Shown: in pieces, positions 21,035-31,593 of the stretch
How the letters are laid out: each line of letters begins with the position of its first letter
Position numbering within the stretch: the stretch's first letter is position 1
Origin: Patiria pectinifera
Lineage: Eukaryota > Echinodermata > Asteroidea > Valvatida > Asterinidae
Length of the DNA: 64,000 nt
NCBI GenBank assembly: GCA_029964075.1
Contig: CM057129.1
Location: 14,375,430 to 14,439,429, forward strand
Direction of reading: 5' to 3'
Made by a program: the position numbers and the translations under genes
Notes under the pieces: generated by a model
What the model saw: only the letters and a program-made list of their open reading frames with translations
Told to the model about the DNA's origin: nothing
The model's database searches: none

Positions 21035-24000
21035 CTGCAAAACAAATTTAAAAGGAAAAAAAAAATCAATCATCAGTGGGCTCCTAAACATTTAACATAC
21101 ACGCACAGTCATCAATGAAGGGGAGGTTTAGGTTTTTATTCGGAAAGAAAATGAAAATGGCTGATTACGGAGCATTAGCTGCGTAAATGACAAGTGCTGA
21201 TTACGGAGCATTGGCTGCAGCGTGAAGCACAGAACAGCATGTTCTACAAAAAGTGATGCTGTGTTTTATATATAATAGTGCATTCATAGATGTGTTAAGA
21301 GATTAGCATGGTCCATATCAATAATTCACGACATAGGCAAGAGGGAGGGGAGGGGGTTTGAGGTGGGGGGAGGGGGATGGTACCATCCAATGCATTAATG
21401 AATAACATGTAATGAATAACATCACAGACGTTAGGCCTGTCTATCAAAGAGCAGGTGTTTGATTTTGATGCTTAATTTCCATGTCTGAAAGGTCTATTCC
21501 TGATTCTAATGTTATAGGTTTTCCCAGTCATTTTAACACTTGTATCATGCGAATTCCCTATATCGATACTTTGATTTCGTCCCCGAACATCGCCAAGCTC
21601 AATTCTCAATTTGAATTTCAGAAAGCCACCACTAGATTTCATTTAAGGTTCATAATTCAAATTGTAAGCATACTGATTCGTCCTAAATTTGTGAAATTCG
21701 TCTGGTGTAGCAATCGGCGTTGAATTGAAAAAGCAAATTCGTTTTTTGTCATTCGTTTTAATGTTGCTGTCATTACATTTCGTTTCTAGTGACATAGAAC
21801 GTTACGATAAGAAAATGTGCCCAATCTTTGCTACACAAGACTAATTACACAAATTTAGGACGAATCGGAATGCTAAAAATGTGAATTATACTGAACCTTA
21901 AATGAAATTAGTGGTGGCTTTCCGAAATTCATATTGAGAATTGAGCTTGGCGATGATATTAAAGTATCGATATAAGGAATTTGTGTGGTACAAGTGTTAT
22001 AATAACCGGGAAAACCTATAATTGTATATCACAGAAAAGAGGATTGAAAACTTACAGCTAACTACTGTTATTTTTACATTTAAGGAAATATATGTTGAAA
22101 CTGTAATTTGATTAGGGCGCACAATTCTTCAAATCCAAAGATTGGGCACATTTTCTTATCGTAACGTTCTATGTCACTAGAAACGAAATGTAATGACAGA
22201 AACATTAAAACGAATGACAAAAAAAAACCGAATTTGCTTTTTCAATTCAACGCCGATTGCTACACCAGTCACAAATTTAAGACGAATCGGTATGCGAAAA
22301 GTTTGAATTTTGCTGAACGTTAAATGAAATCTAGTGGTGGCTTTTTGAAATTCAAAATGAGAATTGAGCTTGGCGATTTTCGGGGACGAAATGAAAGTAT
22401 CGACATAAGGAATTCGTGTGATACAAGTGTTAAAATAACCGGGAAAACCTAATCTCGGCAATATCAGGATGTAATGTCCCTTTAATTCTAAGTGAATAAG
22501 ACAAGGTCACTGTGTGGGCGTTTTTCAGTCTATCATTTTTTTCCTCAAATCTAGAGTGCTTTGTCCTGACGGCAACTTTCCATATCATGAACTTGCACGG
22601 ATACGATACCTATATCCTGTGAAAGGCCACTAGTATTTTTTCCAGAAGAGATTGTACTTTTTCGTGGGAGTGCATAAAAGCTCTGTGTAGATGTTGAAAA
22701 CATGTCAAGGGTTAACCACGCACTCCATCAATCCTTGTTTTTATGGTCTGTGAATCCTTTAGTCGTAACAACAAAAGCATAACTTCATATTTTGAATGGG
22801 GAGTGCCGATAAAATCCTAAATCCAGGCACACCATATTAACTACAAATGCACCCTTGTCACGACTATTTCTTTTTTTATTTTACGGATTTTTTTTTGGCC
22901 CCCCCCCCGTAGAACCGCCACTGCATACATGCTTAGCCAACATCCTACCATTTAATGCATTGGGCAATGCAGAATTTCAAGACGTAATTCATGATTTTGC
23001 CCCTAATCTCAATGATGCTGATACTACTGCGAATACAGCCTCTGACCCCCTTACTTTTTAATTTACCTCAGTTTACAAATGTATACGATAGACCCCGCAA
23101 ACCCTGTACCAGATACCCATCACTGTCGCTACTCCACCGAAAATGATTTCTGTAGTCCCCTTTCTAACATTGATGGCAGCCAGAAACTAGAATTCGTTCA
23201 TTTTAATATAAGAAGCCTCCCCAAAAACTTCGATAATTTTAAACTACTACTTCAATCATTAAGTACATTTTCAGTTATTGGTCTCTCTGAGACATGGCTT
23301 AAAGACGACATTACAACGAGGTTCTCTTTACCGGGGTATACAGATAAAAATGGTGGCGGCGTTGCCCTTTTTGTGCAAAATGATATTCAGTATAATATAC
23401 GCCGTGATCTGAATTATTCAAACAACTCAGTGAAATCACTGTTTATTGAATTAAAACAAACATCATCCAAAAATATGAGAATTGGTGTTTTATACAAACC
23501 TCCACAGGTTTTATATAATGATTTCATGAATTATTTGGAGAATACGATCACCTGCATTTTTTACTGAAAATAAACATAGTATTCTTGCTGGAGACCTTAA
23601 TATTAACCTTCTAAATTATGAAGATAATACTTCAGTTCAAAATTTTATTGACATTATGTTTTCACACTCATTTATTCCACTCATAGATAAACCCACAAGG
23701 GTAACCCGAACTTCAGCTACTCTAATTGACAATATATTCACCAACGTTTTACCGATACCAGACTCTGTTATTTTAACTTCGGATATTACTGACCATTTTC
23801 CTATCATCACCTCACTACCAATGGCCAATATTTCCCCCAAAATCAATAGAAAAGCCAACTATCGCTATAATACTAAAGATAATTTAGATGAACTAACACA
23901 AGACCTAAACTCGGCGGACTGGTCTTCTGTACATAACTCTCAAGACCCAAACGTAGCTTTTAATCATTTTACAAATGTATTTAATTATCATCGTGATATA

Positions 24001-27000
24001 AATGTTCCGTGTAGAAACAAGAAGAACAATAAGGCCAATCCCAAATTACCTTGGATCACACCATCCCTTTTTAAATCAATCAAACTAAAAAATAAGCTGT
24101 ATCACAAATTTATTTCTAAACGCAATGAAACTAACCATATCAATTATACTACATACAAAAATATTCTAACTATACTGTTTTACGCACTGCTAAGAAGACT
24201 TACTATTGCTCTCAATTTGAAAAAGAAAAAAAAAACCATAAAAAATACTTGGAAAACTATAAACCATATCGTTCATATAAACGCCCCTAAAACAAGAATC
24301 TCTAATATTACAGTTAACGGAAATCCAACTGATGATCCTCAAATTATGGCTGACAATTCAATAATTTTTTGGTAAACATAGGACCAAATCTGGTAAGAAA
24401 TATTCCCTAATTCAAAAATGCATTCACTGATTATCTCCTTAACCCAAACCCACATTCTTGTTATTTTCATCCAACTACAACAGAAGAAGTTACTGATATT
24501 ATAAACAAATTACCAAATAAAGTTAGTAGTGGTTTTGATTCAATTAATTCCTCTGTCCTTTAACAGACTCTCCCTGCCATTATAAAACCTCTTACATATG
24601 TTATTAATATTTCCCTACAATCTGGTATAATAGTACCAGATAACCTAAAGACAGCTAAAGTTTTTCCTATTCATAAGGCTTCGGACACCGACCAAATACG
24701 CAACTATAGGCCTATTTCAATCTTGCCCCATGTTTGAGAGAGTTGTTAACATGCGTACACTTAATTGTTTACGTAAATTTAATATCATTAATATCAAACT
24801 TCCAATTCGGGTTTCGAGCTAAACATTTCACACAAGGTTGTCACAGGATTTGAAAACTCAGAACACACCCTTGGTATTTTCCTCGATTTCTCAAAAGCTT
24901 TTGACACTTTAGATCGCAATAAATTGTTATATAAGCTTAATTATTACGGTATCCGGGGAATCCCTTTAGCTTGGTTTCAAAGTTATACCTGTCTAATAGA
25001 AAACAATATGTATCAGTAAATGACACTCCCTCAGATATACGACCCTTGACATGTGGAGTCCCTCAAGGATCTATTCTTGGACCACTATTATTTCTTTTAT
25101 ATATAAATGACTTTGTCAATGTCTCTCGACATTTATCGTGTATTTTATTTGCCGATGATTCAAATTTATTCTTCAGTAATAAAAACATTAATGAATTGAT
25201 TGACACCGTAAATTCTGAGCTTGTATTGATATCAGACTGGGTAAAAGCCAACAAACTCTCGTTAAATATAAAAAAGACAAACTGTATGTTGTTTAGTAAT
25301 TCTTTGCAATCATAACCAAGAAATATTCTTATTGATAAAAACAAGATTACTGTGACCGAATGTACTAAATGTCTTGGTTTATATTTTGACAAGCTGATTT
25401 ACCCGATAACAACAAAAACAAGCTCTACGAATTATTAATCATACTAGCTACCTTGCCCATACAGATACGTTTTTTAAACAAGATAGGATTAGTAAAATAA
25501 ATTATTTATTTTATTATCAACTTGGTATTTTTATGTTTCAGCTAAGAAAAAATAATCTTCCAGAATCCATTTCATCGATATTTTACAGTAACTGAACTTT
25601 ACATACCCATTTTACTAGACAGGCCAATGACTTCCATTTGCCTTTAGTAAGGACATCCATTGCAAAGAAAAGTGTTACATTTGAAGGCCCTATACTTTGG
25701 AATTCCCTTGCCAAATCTATTAAGAAATCGCCATCCATTTCTACATTCAAAGTTAAGATCGAACAATTTATTTTCAACAAATATTCATGCTCGTGAGCCC
25801 TATTATTATCCCTTGTTGGTACAAATCCTTTCTTTTGATTTATTTATTAAGTTACCCTGTGCTTCTAGTAATGGTTTCAGCCATATCATTAATTTAATTT
25901 ATTTGTTTCTATTTTTCTCGCATAACGCCATTGTCTATTTTGAGCCCTGTACAAAATGTGGCTTTATATCATTATTTTAATTTTTCTTTAATATTCTGTT
26001 AAATTCATCGTCTGGTCATTCAGTTTATTATCATTCAGCTTTTAGCATGACATTTTTTTTTTATTGCCATTTTTCTTTAATGCCCGTACACAAACTGCAG
26101 TTAATACTCACCTTTCAGTTCACTGTTAAAGGGAATATACAACATTTGCAAACATCAAAAAAATAAAACTATCAAGTTTTTACGAAATACCTTACTAGGA
26201 TGTTGGTAAATGACAGTATAAATTTGCATCCTGTAAAATTCTGGCACCTGGTGTGAAGTCATTTTCAAGGAAATGGTATTTTTGTGTACATTTCCAACTG
26301 TTTGAAAAACCTAACTATGTTTCAACTTCTGCTCCAAAATACCATTTTTTCCCAGTCCAAATTCTGTTTGCTATTGGTTACATGTTCATGAACGGGTGCA
26401 GGCCAGTTACACTGGTTCCATTACCTTACAATTTTCCGGCATCTATAAATTGATCCATTTTATCCTTAGTGGAGTCAGGGAACCAGACTACTTGAACATT
26501 TTTGTTTTTCTTGGTTTTTCCAGCATTTTCGAACAAAAAGCTTCAGACATGTCAGTGTAACAATAAATTTGATATATTTTACTAACCCCTCAAATAGTTC
26601 ATTTCTGAAAATAACAGCAAAGACTAATGATGTACATTGCCTTTAAATTCATCGTCTTTGTCTTTCAGTTAAATTTCTCTTTGCATGTACTATTGCTTTA
26701 AGCATGCCATTTTTTTTCTCCATTGCCATTTTCTTTAGCGCCAGTTTGCATTTTTTTGTCTATTATGGCCCTAGCTTACTTCCATATTAAATTAAATTAA
26801 ATCAAATTAAACTAATTGTTTTAATGCTTCTTTCCAATGATTCATACTCATTGTCCCTGTCATTTACATTCTCGTATTGTCTATGTTTATACGGAGTCCC
26901 TTTTTGTTGTTATTATTTACCTTGTTAATTGTGTTATTGTTTTTGTTGTTCAGGGGACTCGCACTCGACAAGCTTGCTTTTTGTGGGACCCCTGCATCTC

Positions 27001-28318
27001 AGTCTTGGTATTAATACTATTACATTATTTCTTATCTTATTTGTTTTAACATACCTAATTTATTTTGAAGAATTATTTGTATATTTTTTGCATTGTACCA
27101 TATGAGGTGGAAGAAAGTAAAGTAAAGAAAAAAAGAAGCTCTCGGTCTACTTTATTTAATGCTGAACAATCTAGTTTCATATATTCATCCGCGCAAATGC
27201 ACCGTTCATAAAAACGAAGGGGTACAAAACGATCCCCGAAAATTGTACGCACAACGTTCTTCACGGTGCGTGAAACCGAACAGTTCCAGGGTCCCTTACA
27301 GGCATAAATGTTGCTTTATGTGGGTAAAAAGGGACACAGAATGGAAGATAATGAACAGAACTTTCATATCAAACTTCATTTTATTTAAAACGATGATGTT
27401 TTGAGTATTTTGTAATTTATTGAAAATGCATGTATTTCGTCGCTGTGTGCAGTGAGTATATGGGTTGAAGCCTTACCATGCACCTGTATTGATCTATAAA
27501 AATAAATAGTTCTTAAATATAACGCTTGCTTCCAGCTAGCCCCATAAATGTGGCCAATTTACTGGACTACCTCCGTAAATAAAGGCCACACTTCCACCAT
27601 GTACAAAAACATGTTGAACTTTGTCAAATTTGGATTTTCACATGTTGGCTTAGTATGTAGTTTATTTTTGCTTTAGAAGCATATTCACCCTCTTTATAGG
27701 CTAATCAGAAAGTGCTGCCCTTTTCAGATGTCTGTTTTTTGTGAAATTGCTGAAATTTTTTTGATACGCAAACGTGTGGTAGCCATGGGGGGGGCAAGGA
27801 CAGCCCCCCATGAAACCTTGTCGCGCCCCCCCCCCCCAGTCGCCTCCCCCACACTGAGATTTTGAGTTTCTAAAAAAAATTATCATTGATCTACATGACG
27901 CTCCCCATGAAATGTTCCAGCCCCCCACTGAAAAATTCCTGGCTACGCCACTGCGCAAACGTATGCAAACGAATTTGGTAATTTCACGAAAAACAGACAT
28001 CTGAAAAAGGCAGCACTTTCTGATTAGCCTATAAAGAGGGTGAGTATGCTTCTAAAGCAAAAATAAACTACAAACTAAGCCTAAATGTGAAAATCAAAGT
28101 TTGACAAAGTTCGACATGTTTTTTGTACATGGTGGAAGTGTGGCCTTTATTTACGGAGGTAGTCCAGTAAATTGGCCACATTTATGGGGCTAGCTGGAAG
28201 CATGCTGGAAGGAGTACTTACCGTAAGTGTCGCTGTGATAAGCAACGACAATCACTGTTAGCAGGAAAACTGCCGAAGCTAGGATTTGAATGGTCAACCT
28301 TTTACAAAAGATCGCCAT
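19497..28318 (-). CDS. glf: UDP-galactopyranose mutase with N-terminal membrane anchor
   Basis: Exons 28318-28222 and 21034-19497 (minus), phase-1 intron, 544 residues. The enzyme interconverts UDP-galactopyranose and UDP-galactofuranose using reduced FAD. Exon 1 starts at an ATG in a good Kozak context (ACCATGG) and encodes MAIFCKRLTIQ followed by a hydrophobic helix (ILASAVFLLTVIVVAY), a type II signal anchor. Exon 2 carries the FAD site IIGSGPTALG (about 50-59), MGGHVVFSHY (101-110, His104), FRFPRFNGTGNIW (Arg257), SPFYRITVFSAYS (Arg380), RRLDRGYPVPSLERE (Tyr453) and GRFGGWRYEVANQDHSFM (Tyr487, Asn491). These match, from memory, the substrate-binding residues of fungal mutases, including both key arginines. 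The stop is TAG at 19499-19497. All key residues are kept, so it should be active. The odd point is the anchor, since known mutases are soluble and cytosolic. The alternative call of a generic amine oxidase is unlikely. Confidence 0.9.
21514..22452. mobile_element. Fold-back element with 320-bp arms
   Basis: 21514-21831 and 22136-22452 are inverted repeats of each other, starting TAGGTTTTCCC and ending GGGAAAACCTA. A partial third copy (21848-22022) lies between them in the right-arm orientation. No transposase frame. The element lies in the mutase intron. The short open frames within it are arm translations. Confidence 0.75.
22453..23078. other. Mutase intron, nothing recognised
   Basis: Non-coding sequence with a poly-C run and a GTAGAACCGCCACTGC word at 22905-22925 of the widespread GCCACTG type. 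No gene seen. Confidence 0.45.
23079..25800 (+). pseudogene. Broken non-LTR retrotransposon (jockey/CR1-like LINE)
   Basis: Pieces in order on the plus strand: endonuclease (HFNIRSLPKN, GLSETWLKDD, GVLYKPP, then after a frameshift GDLNINLLNY and SDITDHFPI), a linker (23850-24370), and reverse transcriptase (IRNYRPISILP, FLDFSKAFDTLDR, LTCGVPQGSILGP, ILFADDSNLFF). A C-terminal segment follows (FHLPLVRTSIAKKS, GPILWNSLAKSIKK) ending near 25800. Several frameshifts and in-frame stops inactivate it. It is antisense to the mutase gene, inside its intron. Confidence 0.9.
25801..27150 (+). repeat. LINE 3' region, interrupted by a TIR element
   Basis: T-rich sequence after the LINE coding part. Words at 25998-26100 (AAATTCATCGTCT, TAGCATGACATTTTTT, CATTTTTCTTTAATGCCCG) recur in the same order at 26644-26745 on the far side of the inserted 510-bp element. 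The LINE probably ends near the A-rich GTAAAGTAAAGAAAAAAAG at 27117-27137. Confidence 0.45.
26130..26642 (+). mobile_element. 510-bp TTAA element, copy in the LINE 3' region
   Basis: Same family and orientation as 5991-6500. Flanked by TTAA at 26126-26129 and 26643-26646, with intact terminal repeats. It inserted into the LINE tail and is therefore younger than it. Confidence 0.85.
27528..28203. mobile_element. Fold-back element next to the mutase exon 1 donor
   Basis: Arms 27528-27776 and 27957-28203 are inverted repeats of about 245 bp (TGCTTCCAGCTAGCCCC to GGGGCTAGCTGGAAGCA). The right arm ends about 18 bases from the splice donor of mutase exon 1. The centre holds a separate nested element (27776-27953). 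No coding capacity. Confidence 0.8.
27776..27953. mobile_element. CAGTGGCGTAGCC-type element with 9-bp target duplication
   Basis: The G/C-rich unit is flanked on both sides by CGCAAACGT (27767-27775 and 27954-27962), a perfect 9-bp direct repeat. It is the reverse complement of the unit at 1552-1697, and the right end reads GGCTACGCCACTG. The left end is slightly decayed. It sits inside the fold-back element, so it inserted later. Confidence 0.75.
28222..28318 (-). CDS. glf: Mutase exon 1 (signal anchor)
   Basis: 97 bases from the ATG (28318) to a GTAAGTAC donor, leaving phase 1. It encodes 32 residues: a basic N-terminus (CKR), then about 17 hydrophobic residues, then HSDTY. The positive-inside rule predicts the catalytic domain on the lumenal side. 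The frame is open further upstream (ATG at 28486), but the longer N-terminus looks like translated 5' UTR. Confidence 0.8.
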
Positions 28319-28558
28319 GGTTGTAACTAACTGCGCCTCTGTGCGAGTTGAGAGCGTGTTCTTTGGGTATCTAAGTTCCGTGCTCAGCGGTCTGTGGATA
28401 TGATGACCTCGCCTACTTTCAGCTGAATTCAATGCTTCACGTGTAAGCAAAAAGCCCAAGCGCAACGGCTGGGAGCGAGTTAACAATAAGCTGGACGGAA
28501 TCGATTATGCAAACCAAGCATTATAATGTATAGCAATTACCATAATGCGTATAGGTCC

Positions 28559-29260
28559 AGTGGCGTAGCCAGGAATTTTTCAGGGGGAGGGGGCTGGAAC
28601 ATTTCAGGGGGCGTCATGTAGGGGCGCCAATCGCTTCTCAAAAGTGGGGGGGGGGGACATACCTTGATCAGAACTGATGCGAGCGCAAAGCGCGAAGCCC
28701 TTTTTAATACGGCGTGGGGGTTCGGGGCCCGCTTAGGGGCCCTGAAAAAATTGGATTCTAGATGTTCTGTGGTGTGATCTGAAGCAATTTCTTACCACTT
28801 CCCTCCATGCTTTAACTAATATTTTCTTAGCAAAAGATGATTATTTGAACATCGTTTTCGAGGTTGGAGTCATTGAATCAGCTATCGGTATTCTTAGCTA
28901 TAGGCGTGGGGTTCGGGGCCCGCTTTAGGGCCCCGAAAAAAAATTGGATTCTCGATGCTCTGTGGTGTGATCTGAGGCAATTTCTGACCACTTTAACCAA
29001 TAATTAACTTAGCACAAAAGATAATAATTTAAACATAATTTTCGAGGTTTTCTCAGCTAAAGGCATAAGAAAATTTTTTGAACATTGTTTTCGAGGTTGT
29101 AGTCATTGAATCGGCTACCAGAATTCTGAGCTATAGGCGTGGGGTTCGGGGCCCGCTTAAGGGCCCCGACAAATTTTGGATTCTAAATGCTCTGTGGTGC
29201 TATCTGAGGCAATTTCTGACCACTTTAACCAATATTTTCTAAGCAAAAGATACATTGTAG
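28559..29260. repeat. Tandem repeat, about 200-bp unit
   Basis: After an incomplete CAGTGGCGTAGCC element (28559-28650), a unit beginning GGCGTGGGGTTCGGGGCCCGC and containing CTCTGTGGTGTGATCTGAGGC recurs at about 28707, 28906 and 29132. A related single unit is at 54843-54965 in a lamin intron. It encodes no protein. Confidence 0.7.
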
Positions 29261-29410
29261 TACATAATAGGGCCCTGTAAATGAGACACGAGTTCAAAAA
29301 TCTGGGGGGGGGGGGACATTTGATATTATGTATAGTCCGGGCTACGCAGTGGGGCTATGCAGGCTATGGGTGGCAAAGTTCTCCATAGGGGGCGGCGGCG
29401 GCACCCAACA

Positions 29411-29880
29411 TTTCATAGTGGTGTTTCAGCTAGACCTCATTGGTGCTATCATAGTGGTTTTAAAACCTCATATGGTGGTGCCATGGTGTTACAATAGCTG
29501 TCTATGGTGTTCCCGTGGGACACAATGACGTTACTTTGACTATACATGGCGTTCAGATTGGCCACCATGGTGTTTTAAAAGACCACCATAGTATTTAAAG
29601 ATACCACCATGAGACCACATAGTGGTGACATGGGTTTACATTAGCTGCTAATGGTGTTCCAATGGGGCACCATGGCGTTTCTTTACCTGTCCATGGTGTT
29701 CCCATGCGACACAATTCTGTTTTATGATATCGCCATGGTGTTTTAAGAGACCACCATGAGACCACATGGTGGTGCCATGGGGCTACAGTAGCTGCTCATG
29801 GTGTTCTCATGGGACACCATGACGTGTCTTTAGCTGTCCATGGTGTTCCCATGGGGACACCATGGACAGCTCTTTTTCAC
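29411..29880. repeat. Degenerate CCATGGTGTTCCCATGG minisatellite
   Basis: Many imperfect copies of words such as CCATGGTGTTCCCATGGGACACCATG occur in this 470-bp block. The units are themselves partly palindromic (CCATGG, CACCATGGTG), so the array can form many small hairpins. Confidence 0.65.
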
Positions 29881-30041
29881 ACTTCCGCCATGGACATGCA
29901 TGCAGAGCCTCGATCTGGCAACTTTACACAATAAATATAGCCGGTTCAGTGATTCCTGTGTCGGGGTTCAGATCACTGAACCGGCTATTTTTATTGTGTA
30001 AAGTTGCCAGATGAGGCTCTGCACGCCCGTGGCGGAGCGTG
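29879..30041. repeat. Long hairpin, about 72-bp arms
   Basis: 29879-29953 and 29972-30041 are near-perfect inverted repeats around an 18-base loop, with the words TTGCCAGAT, TTTACACAATAAA and GGCTATATTTATT/AGCCGGTTCAGTGA mirrored on both sides. It is probably a palindromic transposon remnant or a replication-type duplication. Confidence 0.8.
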
Positions 30042-30309
30042 AAAAGAGCGAGTTGAAGTCTGTTTCTGGTGATTTTGCAGGCGACGGCGAGGGGGACGTT
30101 TGCACCACATCAAAGCTGACCGTGATATCGTCAGGCTGAAGGGGTGATGTCCTAAATGAGTTAAGTTGATTAACTAAACTGGTTGAAGACCTTGACACGA
30201 TGTTCGGTGAGGGGCTGCAGGATCTGGACGTGATGTTTGGTTGTAGGAATCCGCAGTGGCGCACCCAAGGGGGGGGCCTCGGGGGGCTTGAGCCCCCCCC
30301 CCCCTTCAA
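29968..30309 (-). pseudogene. Possible Penelope-like reverse transcriptase fragment
   Basis: On the minus strand the frame reads LQPDDITVSFDVVQTSP, which resembles the PDDxxVSFDVVSLFT segment at the start of the Penelope-like element RT core. The remainder is Ser/Pro-rich and unlike RT, and the frame runs into the hairpin arm. I treat it as a small decayed fragment; chance similarity is possible. Confidence 0.35.
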
Positions 30310-30718
30310 GAGGTTGTCAATTTTTTTTTTCTAAGTTCCACGATTTGACCTTGGTGATATGTATGTGGCCTATTTACGAGTAGTATAATAGGGGTGTAAG
30401 TGGCACCACAAACGTAAAAATAGTCCGTCCCCACCAAAAACAAAAACACCAATTTTTTTCTGCGGCCCATTTATGGGCAACATTTTTTGACAAAATTTAA
30501 CTTCTAAATTTTCTTTTAGCCCCCCCCCCCACCCCAAAAAACCAAATCCTGGGTGCCCCACTGGGACTCCGTCGTGATGTTTATGATGGGCAGAGGGGAA
30601 CATCTGACAAGAACTGTTCAAATAGCTGATCTCTTCTATAGCGGGAAAGGATGATGTGACGTCACGAAAAAGCAGCATCTATGGTATCCGGTTCAAGAGA
30701 GGCTTGTGGGGAGCCGTT
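30310..30718. other. Non-coding, poly-T and poly-C tracts
   Basis: No gene seen. It contains a GGGTGCCCCACTG word near 30550 and simple tracts, like other repeat debris in the window. Confidence 0.4.
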
Positions 30719-30796
30719 AAATTATGTTCAATATTAAGCAAGATGGCGCCCGATCGAAACCGATTTTAACTCAAATCTTAATATTGAACATAATTT
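30719..30796. repeat. Perfect 20-bp inverted repeat around AAGATGGCGCC
   Basis: 30719-30738 and 30777-30796 are exact reverse complements (AAATTATGTTCAATATTAAG and its complement) separated by 38 bases. The loop holds AAGATGGCGCC, close to the YY1 consensus found near some animal promoters. Confidence 0.7.
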
Positions 30797-31033
30797 CTGT
30801 CTCGATCCATAACTACATGCCTTTTCGAAGTCAGAGCCACATGAAAGCTAAAGTGATCGGGAACCGTCTACACGCATCCCCTGGTATAAGGAACAGCGTG
30901 CGTGAACCAGCGTAGTCCCACCAAAGAAGGCAGCGTTGCTAGGCAAAATTCGCCCTTGCTGTTGGTCACTCACAGAGCGGAATTCTAGTGGAAAGGATCA
31001 CATGTAGGACTAGCCTCCCTATCAATCCACGCT

Positions 31034-31342
31034 TTGAAAAATAAGCAGAAAGATATATCGGCCACACACGAACTTGCAGGCAGTGGTGCGCATGAATTTT
31101 ACGAGAACGACGAAGAGGAAGACGATTTACAAGACATTTTCGATCGGCCCATTATTAAGCAGTGTCAGTCACGTGCTTGTGATTATAGTTATATCTTAAA
31201 AACCAAAGAGTTTGTTCCATTCGTCCCTCAATACGTCGTTGTATCTGATCATGTGGCACCCTCGATCATGATGGAGTGGCTACACTGGTGGGATACTTGG
31301 ACTTCTTTTAAACGTAGAGTATTTGCCACAAGCAAACAATGA
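31034..31342 (+). CDS. Uncertain small ORF, 102 aa
   Basis: The open frame encodes an acidic stretch (NDEEEDDLQDIFD) and a C-terminal part with paired tryptophans (WLHWWDTW). No domain is recognised. The last 16 codons lie in the first unit of a 150-bp tandem duplication. It may be the last exon of an unseen gene or chance. Composition is less biased than in most spurious frames here, which is why it is listed. Confidence 0.25.
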   Translation: MKNKQKDISATHELAGSGAHEFYENDEEEDDLQDIFDRPIIKQCQSRACDYSYILKTKEFVPFVPQYVVVSDHVAPSIMMEWLHWWDTWTSFKRRVFATSKQ

Positions 31343-31593
31343 AAAAAAAATATTACAATGTCGTAAATGTGTACTAATTTAAATTATTTTACATTTTTAT
31401 TTATTTTATGTAAATTATTTTTAATGTTGAATCGCAAATGCATCACTTGGACTTCTTTTAAACGTAGAGTATTTGCCACAAGCAAACGATGAAAAAAAAT
31501 TACAATGTCGTAAATGTGTACTAATTTAAATTATTTTACATTTTTATTTATTTTATGTAAATTATTTTTAATGTTGAATCACAAATGCATCAC
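31295..31593. repeat. Recent tandem duplication, about 150-bp unit
   Basis: 31295-31444 and 31445-31593 are nearly identical (ACTTGGACTTCTTTTAAACG to TGTTGAATCxCAAATGCATC). The only differences I see are A-run length and single bases, which suggests a young duplication. Confidence 0.85.
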
